From assembly GCF_040149665.1 (NCBI RefSeq), contig NZ_JBEFLP010000001.1:186001-250000 (forward strand): a DNA stretch of 64,000 nucleotides. Direction: 5' to 3'. Both the position numbers and the translations under genes were made by a program. The stretch comes from Sulfitobacter sp. HNIBRBA3233. GTDB taxonomy: Bacteria; Pseudomonadota; Alphaproteobacteria; Rhodobacterales; Rhodobacteraceae. The notes below the pieces were generated by a model. That model saw nothing but the letters and a program-made list of their open reading frames with translations. It did not search any database and was not told the origin of the DNA. The stretch's first letter is position 1, and the number at the start of each line of letters is the position of its first letter. Positions 18,507-25,461 of this stretch are shown here, piece after piece.

Positions 18507-19093
18507 TAACCGAAGAGGCGATCGCGAGGATCGGCTCCTGGGAGCTCTATTTCGATGTCACGCTGCTGGTCGCCCTCGCGGGCGTTGTCTGGACGGTGGT
18601 TTCACGGCTCGCGCAGGCGGCGTTTTTCGTTCTGTCGCTGCGCACCCGCGAGATCGAGATCGATCTCAAGGCCAAGGCCGAGATCCCCGACGAGATCGCA
18701 GGTCTGCATCTGCTCTTCATCCGCTACGGCAACGATCTCTACCTGCGCGATCTCGCCAGCGACCGCGAGAAATACCACGGGCGCCTGCGCAACAAGGTCA
18801 AGCAGATCAGGATCGACCGTGAAACACTCGGAGAGCGTCCGATCAAGGTGCCTTTGCGGGTGCACAAACGTCTGGGAAGCCAGTTCAAACTCTTTGTCGA
18901 GGTGAACGGGGATCCGTCGCCGGTGGTGGACTATCTGGAAAGCCACGACATGATCTCGGGAGTTGGTGTCGCGCGTCGCCCGTTCAGGGGCAAACACGAT
19001 ACCGGGCGCAGCCGCGTTTGGTTCCTGCTCGACCAGATCGACAAGGTCGAGACGGTGGACGGCATGACCAACAACTTCGTCTTTCCGGTCTGA
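18503..19093 (+). CDS. Hypothetical single-pass membrane protein in the ftsY operon
   Basis: 196-residue protein that I do not recognise. One transmembrane helix (about residues 18-43, VTLLVALAGVVWTVVSRLAQAAFFVL) is followed by a soluble domain rich in basic residues and beta-type sequence (IDLKAKAEIPDEIAGLHLLF, FKLFVEVNGDPSP, VWFLLDQID). There is no signal cleavage site and no catalytic motif. It starts inside the ftsY stop (ATGA at 18503-18506) and is 3 bases before the EamA transporter gene, so it is translationally coupled in an ftsY-EamA-ispZ unit. Confidence 0.82.
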   Translation: MITEEAIARIGSWELYFDVTLLVALAGVVWTVVSRLAQAAFFVLSLRTREIEIDLKAKAEIPDEIAGLHLLFIRYGNDLYLRDLASDREKYHGRLRNKVKQIRIDRETLGERPIKVPLRVHKRLGSQFKLFVEVNGDPSPVVDYLESHDMISGVGVARRPFRGKHDTGRSRVWFLLDQIDKVETVDGMTNNFVFPV

Positions 19094-19096
19094 GCG

Positions 19097-19999
19097 ATGA
19101 CAGAGTGGATCATTTCCATCGAAGGCACCGAGGCGGGCCATACCGCGGCGCTGATCCTTGCGCTGATGGCGGCGTTCCTGCACGCGGTTTTCGGCGCGTT
19201 GCAGAAGGGCCGGCACGATCCATGGCTGACACGCGGTGCCATCGACGGATGCTACTGCGTGATGGCCGCGCCCTTCGCGCTTTTTGTCGTGCCGTGGCCC
19301 GAGCCGCATATGTGGGCGATTTTCGCGGGCGCCTTCGTGATCCATCTGGCCTACAAGCTGTTGCAGGCCATGGCCTATTCACGCGGGGCGTATACGGTCG
19401 TCTACCCGGTGGTGCGCGGAACCGGGCCGCTGTTCACGGTGATCGGCGCCTACCTGATCTTCGGCGAGGTATTCAACGGCGTTCAGTGGCTGGGCGTCGG
19501 GGTCCTGATGGCCGGTATCTTCGGCCTCGCGGTCTATAACATGATCTTTCTGGTGTCCGAGCGTGACACGCTGAACGCCGCACTCGCGCTTGCGGTGCTG
19601 ACCGGGATTTTCGTGGCGCTCTATACCACTTACGATGCCTACGGTATCCGCGCCACGGCGGACCCCTTCACCTTTCTGGCGTGGTTTTTCATGATCGACG
19701 GGCTGGTGTTCCCGTTCCTTGCGCTGCGGCGCTGGCGTGCGATGGAGCATCGCCCCGCGCCTGCACCGCTGCTGCGGCGCGGTGTGCTGGGCGGTATCGT
19801 CGCCTTCCTCAGCTTTGGCGCGGTCATGCTGGCCACGCGCCTCGACAAGGTGGGCGAGGCGGCTGTACTGAGAGAGACATCCACCGTCTTTGCCGCGCTG
19901 ATCGGCTGGCTGGTGCTGAAGGAAACCGTAGGCCCCCGCCGGATCGCGCTGATGACGCTGATCGCGATCGGGGCCGTTATCGTCGAATTTGGAGGCTGA
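19097..19999 (+). CDS. EamA/DMT-family transporter
   Basis: 300-residue integral membrane protein of the drug/metabolite transporter superfamily with about ten hydrophobic helices arranged as two EamA repeats. The second repeat ends with LDKVGEAAVLRETSTVFAALIGWLVLKETVGPRR, the family's usual end. Members export amino acids, nucleosides or other metabolites; the substrate here cannot be inferred. It lies 3 bases after the preceding gene and 3 bases before ispZ, inside the ftsY operon. Confidence 0.9.
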   Translation: MTEWIISIEGTEAGHTAALILALMAAFLHAVFGALQKGRHDPWLTRGAIDGCYCVMAAPFALFVVPWPEPHMWAIFAGAFVIHLAYKLLQAMAYSRGAYTVVYPVVRGTGPLFTVIGAYLIFGEVFNGVQWLGVGVLMAGIFGLAVYNMIFLVSERDTLNAALALAVLTGIFVALYTTYDAYGIRATADPFTFLAWFFMIDGLVFPFLALRRWRAMEHRPAPAPLLRRGVLGGIVAFLSFGAVMLATRLDKVGEAAVLRETSTVFAALIGWLVLKETVGPRRIALMTLIAIGAVIVEFGG

Positions 20000-20002
20000 C
20001 CC

Positions 20003-20623
20003 TTGGCAGACCCGCGCGAAATCAATCCGATCCTGAAACAGGTGCTCGAATTGGGGCCGACAATCGCCTTTTTCGTGCTTTACCTGCGGATCAAGGACGA
20101 CACCTTTGCCTTCGGCGGCACCGACTACAGCGGGTTCATCGTGGCCGCCGTCGTGTTCGTGCCGATCCTGCTGCTGGCGATGGGGATCCTGTGGGCGCTG
20201 ACCGGCAAGTTGAGCCGGATGCAGATATTCACGGCCTTCATGGTGATTTTCTTCGGCGGTCTGACCGCGTGGTTCAACGACGAGCGGTTCTTCAAGATGA
20301 AAACGACGATTGTCTACGGGCTGCTGGCGGTGCTGCTGGGGATCGGGCTGTTGCGCGGGCGGTCGTGGCTGGAATTTGTGATGGGCGACATGATGCCCAT
20401 GCGCCACGAGGGCTGGATGATCCTGACCCGCCGCCTGACTGCAGCCTTCGCCGTGCTGGCCGTCGCCAACGAGGTGATCTGGCGCACCATGTCGACCGAA
20501 ACATGGGTCAAGATCGAGACCTTCGGCTTTCCGGTTGCGCTGATGGTGTTCCTGTTCTGGCAGTTCTCGCAGCTACAGCCGCACCTGATCGAGGACGGCG
20601 ACGAGGACCGTGCCGCCCGCTGA
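20003..20623 (+). CDS. ispZ: Inner membrane septation protein (YciB/IspZ family)
   Basis: 206-residue multi-pass membrane protein of the intracellular septation A family, which affects cell-envelope synthesis and septation. Recognisable are NPILKQVLELGPTIAFFVLY at the N-terminus and RMQIFTAFMVIFFGGLTAWFNDERFFKMK, the family core, then RHEGWMILTRRLTAAFAVLAVANE. The start is a TTG at 20003, supported by a strong GGAGG at 19991-19995; the nearest in-frame ATG lies far inside the first helices. It is the last gene of the ftsY operon and converges on a GST gene. Confidence 0.93.
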   Translation: MADPREINPILKQVLELGPTIAFFVLYLRIKDDTFAFGGTDYSGFIVAAVVFVPILLLAMGILWALTGKLSRMQIFTAFMVIFFGGLTAWFNDERFFKMKTTIVYGLLAVLLGIGLLRGRSWLEFVMGDMMPMRHEGWMILTRRLTAAFAVLAVANEVIWRTMSTETWVKIETFGFPVALMVFLFWQFSQLQPHLIEDGDEDRAAR

Positions 20624-20632
20624 GACCCGATC

Positions 20633-21328
20633 TCAGCGTTTGAACAGCTTGTCCTGCGCGTCTTTCTTGAAATCGCCGCGCTTCTCGGCGTAGAGCGCGC
20701 GGCCCGCCTGAACGCCCGGGCGCGCGCCCATCGTGTCGAGCCAGCGCGCCATATGCGGCTTGTCGTCGAGCGTCTGCTGCTGGCCTTCCCAGAGCGATGC
20801 CCAGCCCCAGATCGCGAAATCCGCGATGGATACGAAATCGCCCGCCACGAATTCGTTGTGTTCGAGTTGCCGGTTCAGGACACCGTAAAGCCGCGCAACC
20901 TCGGTCCTGTAGCGGTCCTTGGCGTAGGGCAGGTCCTGCGGGGGATCCATCAGCGGCGCGTATTTCAGAAAGTGATGCGCCTGACCGGCCATCGGACCAA
21001 GCCCGCCCATCTGCCACATCAGCCATTGGTCCACGGCGATGCGCTCCCGCTCGGTGGCGCCGCAGAACTGGCCGGTCTTGCGCGCGAGGTACTGCAGGAT
21101 CGCCCCGCTTTCGAAGATCGAGAGCGGCGCGCCGTCGGGCCCGTCCGGATCGACGATGGCGGGCATCCGGTTGTTCGGAGAGATTTCCAGAAACTGTGGC
21201 TGGAACTGGTCGCCCGCGCCGATATCGATCAGATGCGTCTGGTAGGGCAGCGCCATCTCTTCGAGACAGACAGAGATTTTCCAGCCGTTCGGCGTGGGCC
21301 AGTAGTAGAGATCAAGTGACGTGCTCAT
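20633..21328 (-). CDS. Glutathione S-transferase, nu class (YfcG/YghU-like)
   Basis: 231-residue cytosolic GST. The N-terminal thioredoxin fold has YYWPTPNGWKISVCLEEM with the TPNGWK signature of disulfide-reductase-active nu-class enzymes, then NNRMPAIVDPDG (cis-Pro) and IFESGAILQYLARKTG (glutathione gamma-Glu binding). The helical C-domain has WLMWQMGGLGPMAGQAHHF and FVAGDFVSIADFAIWGWA. I start at the ATG with complement 21326-21328. It overlaps the upstream hydrolase gene by 17 bases, so the two are likely cotranscribed. It probably acts in thiol or peroxide detoxification. Confidence 0.92.
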   Translation of the reverse strand: MSTSLDLYYWPTPNGWKISVCLEEMALPYQTHLIDIGAGDQFQPQFLEISPNNRMPAIVDPDGPDGAPLSIFESGAILQYLARKTGQFCGATERERIAVDQWLMWQMGGLGPMAGQAHHFLKYAPLMDPPQDLPYAKDRYRTEVARLYGVLNRQLEHNEFVAGDFVSIADFAIWGWASLWEGQQQTLDDKPHMARWLDTMGARPGVQAGRALYAEKRGDFKKDAQDKLFKR

Positions 21329-22199
21329 GGGGATGGGCCTCTTGCCGGGATGCGCCTCGCATGATGCCACTTTGGCGGGCAATGGCAAGGCCCACGCGCC
21401 GCAGCGCCGCGCGCGCCGGGGCCGGTGCGGGCAACGCGTCAAGGGGTAGCCGTCCGTCCAGAAGGGCTGCATTCAGGGCCATGACACCGGGGCGGGCGTA
21501 GCTCGACCAGTGGCTGACCAGCCGGTCGCGCGGCGCGATGTCGAACCCCGCGCGCGCCAGATCCGCACGGGTGCGGTCGCTGTCGATCAGAACCGTCGCG
21601 ATGGCCCGGTCGCGCGACAGCGCCCCCGCACCGGGCACCAGCCGCTCGAAGAGCAGATCGAAAACCGCGTTTTCACGGCTGGTGACGTGAACCGTCCGTG
21701 CGACCCGCCCCGCAGGGGTGGCGAGCGCATGGGCGGCCACGCACCGGTGGGCCGCGGCGCTCAGCAGGACCAGCCGCCCGACATCGCCCGCGCCCAGATA
21801 GGGCAGGGCCGACAGCGCAAGGGTGGTGCCCAGCGAATGCGCCACGATATCCACCGGCGGGCCGGCGCGCCGCAGCGTGGCAATGACCTTGGACAGCACT
21901 GCCGCCTTCGTGGTGGCCCGGTCGTAGGCGGCGACGAGCGTGCCGCGGGCGTGCCAGCCGAAGGCAACAACCAGCGTGTCCGCCTCTGCCGCGCCGAAGG
22001 CGGCGGGCCAGCGGTCGCGGGCGAAAAGCTTGGCCTGAGGGCAATGGCGCGCCACGAAGGGAGAGTATTTGTAGCCATGTACCATCACCACGATACGCGC
22101 GGCGCGGGCCCCCGCGCGGTGCAATGCGGCCCACGGATCGTCGCCCGTGCCGTGCAGGCACAGACCCGCAGGGCCTGCGTTGATCCTCAAGATCGGCAT
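21312..22199 (-). CDS. Alpha/beta-hydrolase family protein
   Basis: 295-residue protein with an alpha/beta-hydrolase layout: IVVMVHGYKYSP (oxyanion strand-turn), then VDIVAHSLGTTLALSALPYLG with the nucleophile elbow A-H-S-L-G, and LVLLSAAAHR. A candidate catalytic His is in LVSHWSSYARPGV. There is no signal peptide. It reads into the GST gene with a 17-base overlap. The substrate is unknown; lipase or esterase activity would be a guess. I start at the ATG with complement 22197-22199 (MPILRINAG). Confidence 0.8.
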   Translation of the reverse strand: MPILRINAGPAGLCLHGTGDDPWAALHRAGARAARIVVMVHGYKYSPFVARHCPQAKLFARDRWPAAFGAAEADTLVVAFGWHARGTLVAAYDRATTKAAVLSKVIATLRRAGPPVDIVAHSLGTTLALSALPYLGAGDVGRLVLLSAAAHRCVAAHALATPAGRVARTVHVTSRENAVFDLLFERLVPGAGALSRDRAIATVLIDSDRTRADLARAGFDIAPRDRLVSHWSSYARPGVMALNAALLDGRLPLDALPAPAPARAALRRVGLAIARQSGIMRGASRQEAHPHEHVT

Positions 22200-22291
22200 T
22201 GCCGGCCCTTTCAGAGGTAAGCGTTTGAATGAAGCTGGGCCGCCAGCATCCGCAACAACGGTGAAGATACCGTTACGTACCCGCACGCCAC

Positions 22292-22319
22292 TTGACCGTT
22301 CGCGGCGGATGGCTTAACC
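22292..22319 (+). promoter_or_regulatory. Candidate promoter of the metZ transcript
   Basis: TTGACC (22292-22297), a 16-base spacer and TTAACC (22314-22319) stand just before the riboswitch, which places a start near 22326 and the aptamer at the very 5' end of the RNA. The -10 match is weak. Confidence 0.45.
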
Positions 22320-22324
22320 GATCC

Positions 22325-22380
22325 CTTGTGGCGATTTGTTACCGGATTGCGGGCCACTTTAAATATTCCGCTAAAAGGTC
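22325..22380 (+). promoter_or_regulatory. SAM-II riboswitch aptamer upstream of metZ
   Basis: The segment matches the SAM-II class, known in alphaproteobacteria before metA/metZ/metC. P1 is GTGGC (22328-22332) with GCCAC (22353-22357); the loop has the conserved GATTTG...ACCGGATTGC; the A-rich linker TTTAAATATT follows; and the pseudoknot P2 can pair GCGG (22349-22352) with CCGC (22368-22371). The tail CTAAAAGG (22371-22378) is the conserved 3' end, and its AAAAGG is a ribosome-binding site in this class. SAM binding should sequester that site. SAM-V is a close structural relative and cannot be fully excluded without a covariance model. Confidence 0.9.
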
Positions 22381-22383
22381 AGG

Positions 22384-22470
22384 ATGAAAGCCCCCTTTCG
22401 CTTGACCGCGTCTGGGGTTTTTTTGTGCCGGACCGATCGCGGCACACGGAAGGAATGTGACAATGAGTAA
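22384..22470 (+). CDS. Putative riboswitch-gated upstream ORF (28 codons)
   Basis: An ATG at 22384 lies 5 bases after the AAAAGG of the SAM-II tail, ideal spacing for that ribosome site. It opens a 28-codon frame (starts MKAPFRLTASG, ends CDNE) whose TAA at 22468-22470 lies just past the metZ ATG at 22463, in a different frame, so the two overlap by 8 bases. It spans the terminator-like hairpin at 22388-22424. The peptide has no obvious function. The frame may be a real leader that couples SAM sensing to metZ, or chance. Evidence is positional only. Confidence 0.5.
   Translation: MKAPFRLTASGVFLCRTDRGTRKECDNE
22388..22424 (+). terminator. Terminator-like hairpin in the metZ leader
   Basis: AAGCCCC (22388-22394) can pair with GGGGTTT (22414-22420; one G-U), and the stem runs into a 7-T run at 22418-22424. 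It sits between the SAM-II aptamer and metZ, inside the upstream ORF. A second hairpin GTGCCG (22425-22430)/CGGCAC (22440-22445) follows. Confidence 0.55.
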
Positions 22471-23647
22471 TGACTGGAAACCCGCCACCAAGGCCGTGCA
22501 TTCGGGCACACGCCGCAGCCAGTACGGAGAAGTCTCCGAGGCGATTTTTCTGACACAGGGGTTTGTCTACGAAACCGCCGAGCATGCCGAGGCGCGGTTC
22601 ATCTCGTCGGGCGACGACGAATTCATCTACGCCAGATACGGCAACCCCACCGTGGCTATGTTCGAAGAACGCATCGCGGCGCTGGAAGGGGCCGAGGACG
22701 CCTTTGCCACCGCGTCGGGCATGGCTGCGGTCTCCGGTGCGCTGACCTCCATGCTGAAAACCGGCGATCACGTGGTCTCGGCGCGCGCGCTTTTCGGATC
22801 GTGTCTCTACGTGCTCGAAGAGATCCTGACACGCTACGGTGTCGAAGTGACATTCGTCGACGGCGCGAACCTCGACGAATGGGAAGCGGCGATCCGGCCC
22901 GATACGCGGGCGGTCTTTTTTGAATCCATGTCCAACCCGACCCTGCAACTGGTCGATATCGAGGCGGTCAGCGCCCTCGCGCACCGCAACGGTGCGACGG
23001 TCGTGGTCGACAACGTCTTTTCGACCCCCGTTTATTCCAAGGCGATCGCGCAGGGGGCGGACGTCGTGATCTATTCGGCGACCAAACATATCGACGGGCA
23101 GGGCCGTGCGCTGGGCGGTGTCATCCTCGGCACGCGCGAGTTCATCCGCAAGACGGTCGAGCCCTACATGAAACACACCGGCGGTTCGATGTCGCCGTTC
23201 ACCGCGTGGATCATGCTCAAGGGGATCGAGACGATGGGCCTGCGGGTGCGCGCGCAGACGGCCAGTGCGGCACAGATCGCGCAAACCCTCGAAGGGCATC
23301 CGGCGCTGTCCAAGGTGATCTACCCCGGTCTTGAGAGCCACCCCCACCACGAGGTCGTGATGCGGCAGATTGGCGCGGGCGGCACGATGCTGGCGCTGGA
23401 ACTTGCCGGTGGCAAGGACGCCGCCTTCCGGTTCCTCAACGCGCTGAAGGTGGGGTTGATCTCGAACAATCTGGGTGATGCGAAATCGATCCTGACCCAC
23501 CCTGCAACGACAACGCACCAGCGTCTTTCCGAAGAACAGCGTGCCGAACTGGGTATTTCGCCCGGTCTGGTCCGTGTCAGTATCGGCCTTGAAGACACCG
23601 CAGACCTGATCGCAGACTTCCATCAGGCGCTCGATGCCGCAAAATAG
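22463..23647 (+). CDS. metZ: O-succinylhomoserine sulfhydrylase
   Basis: PLP enzyme that makes homocysteine directly from O-succinylhomoserine and sulfide in methionine synthesis. The 394-residue protein belongs to the Cys/Met-metabolism PLP family: YGNPTVAMFEERIAALEGAE, the Tyr/Gly-rich phosphate site FATASGMAAVSGAL, DNVFSTP, and the PLP Lys208 in YSATKHIDGQGRALGG. The C-terminus HPATTTHQRL...ISPGLVRVSIGLED is typical. The ATG at 22463 has AAGGA 8 bases upstream; a GTG at 22457 is too close to that site. Regulation is by the SAM-II riboswitch at 22325-22380. The riboswitch context supports metZ over the related cystathionine lyases. Confidence 0.94.
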   Translation: MSNDWKPATKAVHSGTRRSQYGEVSEAIFLTQGFVYETAEHAEARFISSGDDEFIYARYGNPTVAMFEERIAALEGAEDAFATASGMAAVSGALTSMLKTGDHVVSARALFGSCLYVLEEILTRYGVEVTFVDGANLDEWEAAIRPDTRAVFFESMSNPTLQLVDIEAVSALAHRNGATVVVDNVFSTPVYSKAIAQGADVVIYSATKHIDGQGRALGGVILGTREFIRKTVEPYMKHTGGSMSPFTAWIMLKGIETMGLRVRAQTASAAQIAQTLEGHPALSKVIYPGLESHPHHEVVMRQIGAGGTMLALELAGGKDAAFRFLNALKVGLISNNLGDAKSILTHPATTTHQRLSEEQRAELGISPGLVRVSIGLEDTADLIADFHQALDAAK

Positions 23648-23654
23648 GTGATCC

Positions 23655-23706
23655 GTGCCGGTACTTGCCACGTATGATATACAAACTTTTGGCAAAATGC
23701 CGGCAC
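23655..23706 (+). promoter_or_regulatory. Large nested stem-loop between metZ and folE2
   Basis: Outer stem GTGCCGG (23655-23661)/CCGGCAC (23700-23706) and inner stem TTGCCA (23665-23670)/TGGCAA (23690-23695), separated by a small internal loop. The apical loop holds the palindrome GTATGATATAC (23672-23682). It begins 8 bases after the metZ stop and ends 43 bases before the folE2 ATG. There is no T-run after it. It could be a metZ 3' structure or a folE2 leader element. Confidence 0.6.
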
Positions 23707-23748
23707 ACACTACATATGGTTGGTGCTCGAATGAGGGGGACCTAGCCC

Positions 23749-24843
23749 ATGAACATCGCAACACCGATCAAGCAGACACCGGATCGCGAGGCCGCAGCCG
23801 AAGCGTTGGAAACGCTCCGCGCCTGGGCCGCCAACGCGGATGAGACCGAAGTCGCCACGCTGGACCCTGCCATCGCGCAGATGCTCGGCGGGTCGGAGGC
23901 CTATCCGCTGTTCCAGCGCGACTACCCGTCGGATTTCGAGATCGAGCCCGACTACAAGGACACGCTGCCGGACCTCCAGAACGGCCCGTCGAGCCTGATC
24001 AAGGGGGCCAACCAGCAGATCCAGCACGTCGGGATCTCGAATTTCCGGCTGCCGATCCGCTTCCAGACCCGCGACAATGGCGATTTGACGCTGGAAACAT
24101 CCGTGACAGGGACTGTCAGCCTTGAGGCGGACAAGAAGGGAATCAACATGTCGCGCATCATGCGCAGCTTCTACAAGCACGCGGAAAGCACCTTCAGCTT
24201 TTCGGTGATCGAAGCGGCGCTGGACGACTACATCAGCGATCTGGAAAGCTTCGATGCGCGCATCCAGATGCGATTCTCTTTCCCGATGAAGCTCACGAGC
24301 CTGCGGTCGGGCCTCGAAGGATACCAGTATTACGACGTGGCACTGGAGCTTGTCGAACAGGGCGGGGTGCGCCAGAAGATCATCCACCTCGATTACGTCT
24401 ATTCCAGCACCTGCCCGTGTTCACTGGAACTCAGCGAGCACGCCCGCGCCACGCGCAACCAGCTGGCGACACCGCATTCGCAGCGCTCTGTCGCGCGGGT
24501 TTCCGTGTTGCTGGAACAGGATGGCGATTGCCTGTGGTTCGAGGACCTGATCGACGCCTGCCGCCGCGCCGTTCCGACCGAGACACAGGTGATGGTAAAA
24601 CGTGAGGACGAACAGGCCTTTGCCGAACTGAACGCCGCGAACCCGATCTTTGTCGAAGATGCGGCGCGCCTGTTCTGCGCAGAACTGCTGGCGGATGCGC
24701 GGATTTCGGATTTCCGCGTGGTGGCAAGCCATCAGGAAAGCCTGCACAGCCACGATGCGGTCAGCGTTCTGACCGAAGGACCGACTTTCGCGCAGGCGAG
24801 CCTTGATCCCAAGCTGTTCAACACGCTCTTCCACGTCGGCTGA
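23749..24843 (+). CDS. folE2: GTP cyclohydrolase FolE2 (type IB)
   Basis: First enzyme of tetrahydrofolate synthesis, converting GTP to 7,8-dihydroneopterin triphosphate; the FolE2 form is metal-flexible and replaces zinc-dependent FolE. The 364-residue protein shows the family signatures KKGINMSRIMRSFYKH, STCPCSLELSEHARATRNQLATPHSQRS (catalytic Cys in CPCS and the conserved His) and ASHQESLHSHDA. It is preceded by a large stem-loop at 23655-23706 and followed by an intrinsic terminator. Elsewhere folE2 is often under the zinc regulator Zur; the short palindrome GTATGATATAC upstream is not a convincing Zur box to me. Confidence 0.95.
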   Translation: MNIATPIKQTPDREAAAEALETLRAWAANADETEVATLDPAIAQMLGGSEAYPLFQRDYPSDFEIEPDYKDTLPDLQNGPSSLIKGANQQIQHVGISNFRLPIRFQTRDNGDLTLETSVTGTVSLEADKKGINMSRIMRSFYKHAESTFSFSVIEAALDDYISDLESFDARIQMRFSFPMKLTSLRSGLEGYQYYDVALELVEQGGVRQKIIHLDYVYSSTCPCSLELSEHARATRNQLATPHSQRSVARVSVLLEQDGDCLWFEDLIDACRRAVPTETQVMVKREDEQAFAELNAANPIFVEDAARLFCAELLADARISDFRVVASHQESLHSHDAVSVLTEGPTFAQASLDPKLFNTLFHVG

Positions 24844-24869
24844 GCCGTCCATAATACGTCTGTGATACC

Positions 24870-24898
24870 GCCCGCGCCCTGAACCGGCGCGGGCTTTT
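24870..24898 (+). terminator. Intrinsic terminator after folE2
   Basis: Stem GCCCGCGCC (24870-24878)/GGCGCGGGC (24886-24894), loop CTGAACC, followed by TTTT (24895-24898). Confidence 0.9.
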
Positions 24899-24924
24899 CG
24901 TTTGGGGGAAAGGTTCCCGAAAAA

Positions 24925-24992
24925 ACGCAACGTCAGCTTGCGTGGTACGAACAGCGGCTATGCAAAAATGGTGGTACTGCTGCACCGCAGCA
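24925..24992 (+). promoter_or_regulatory. Dyad-rich upstream region of the DUF1127 gene
   Basis: Contains the inverted repeat ACGCAA-N7-TTGCGT (24925-24943), a direct repeat GTGGTAC (24942-24948 and 24971-24977) and the perfect inverted repeat TGCTGC-ACC-GCAGCA (24978-24992). CTTGCG (24937-24942) followed after 15 bases by CTATGC (24958-24963) could be a heat-shock-sigma-like promoter, but the match is loose. It suggests a regulated promoter. Confidence 0.4.
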
Positions 24993-25049
24993 TTGCCTAT
25001 CTACTGGGCATGGGAATGAACCCTGCAAGATAGAATTCGAGGCATAGCA

Positions 25050-25331
25050 ATGACCTACCAACCTAATGCAACCGACGCCTTCGCCGTGCGTATCCCCGGC
25101 CGCGGACAAAGCATTTCTCCCGCGCCCTTCATGAGCGCACGTCGCGCACTGGCGCAACTGGGCAGCTTCCTGTCGCGGGTCAACCTCGCGCTGATGGAAT
25201 CCTCTTCGGGTGCCGCGCGGGTTCGCCGCATCGAGGCGCTGAATGCGAAAACAGACGAAGAACTGGCCGTGATGGGCCTGAAACGCGATGAAATCGTCTA
25301 TCATGTCTTCAAGGACTTGTACTACGTCTGA
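25050..25331 (+). CDS. Small DUF1127-type protein
   Basis: 93-residue cytosolic protein. The C-terminal half (RRIEALNAKTDEELAVMGLKRDEIVYHVF) has the DUF1127/YjiS pattern of a short arginine-containing helix followed by L-x-x-(M/I)-G-(L/I)-x-R-x-(E/D)-I. In Rhodobacter, small DUF1127 proteins are stress-induced and linked to RNA metabolism and phosphate or carbon adaptation; a role here is inference only. The N-terminal half (about 1-45) is not recognised. It is a monocistronic gene with its own dyad-rich upstream region and its own terminator at 25362-25400. Confidence 0.8.
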   Translation: MTYQPNATDAFAVRIPGRGQSISPAPFMSARRALAQLGSFLSRVNLALMESSSGAARVRRIEALNAKTDEELAVMGLKRDEIVYHVFKDLYYV

Positions 25332-25361
25332 TCGGTCCCCGGACCACAGTCGCTGACAAAG

Positions 25362-25400
25362 GCCCGCCCCCCTGCCAAACGGTAGCCGGGCGGGCTTTTT
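25362..25400 (+). terminator. Intrinsic terminator after the DUF1127 gene
   Basis: Stem GCCCGCCC (25362-25369)/GGGCGGGC (25388-25395) followed by TTTTT (25396-25400). Confidence 0.9.
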
Positions 25401-25461
25401 CATGTCCGGCGACCGACGCGACGCGCTTGACACCACCTGCCGCGCACGCCAACCCTGCGCC

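Noticed and set aside
23672-23682. GTATGATATAC as a Zur box before folE2
   Set aside because: The palindrome is short and does not match the longer alphaproteobacterial Zur motif as I recall it; it also lies in the loop of a hairpin.
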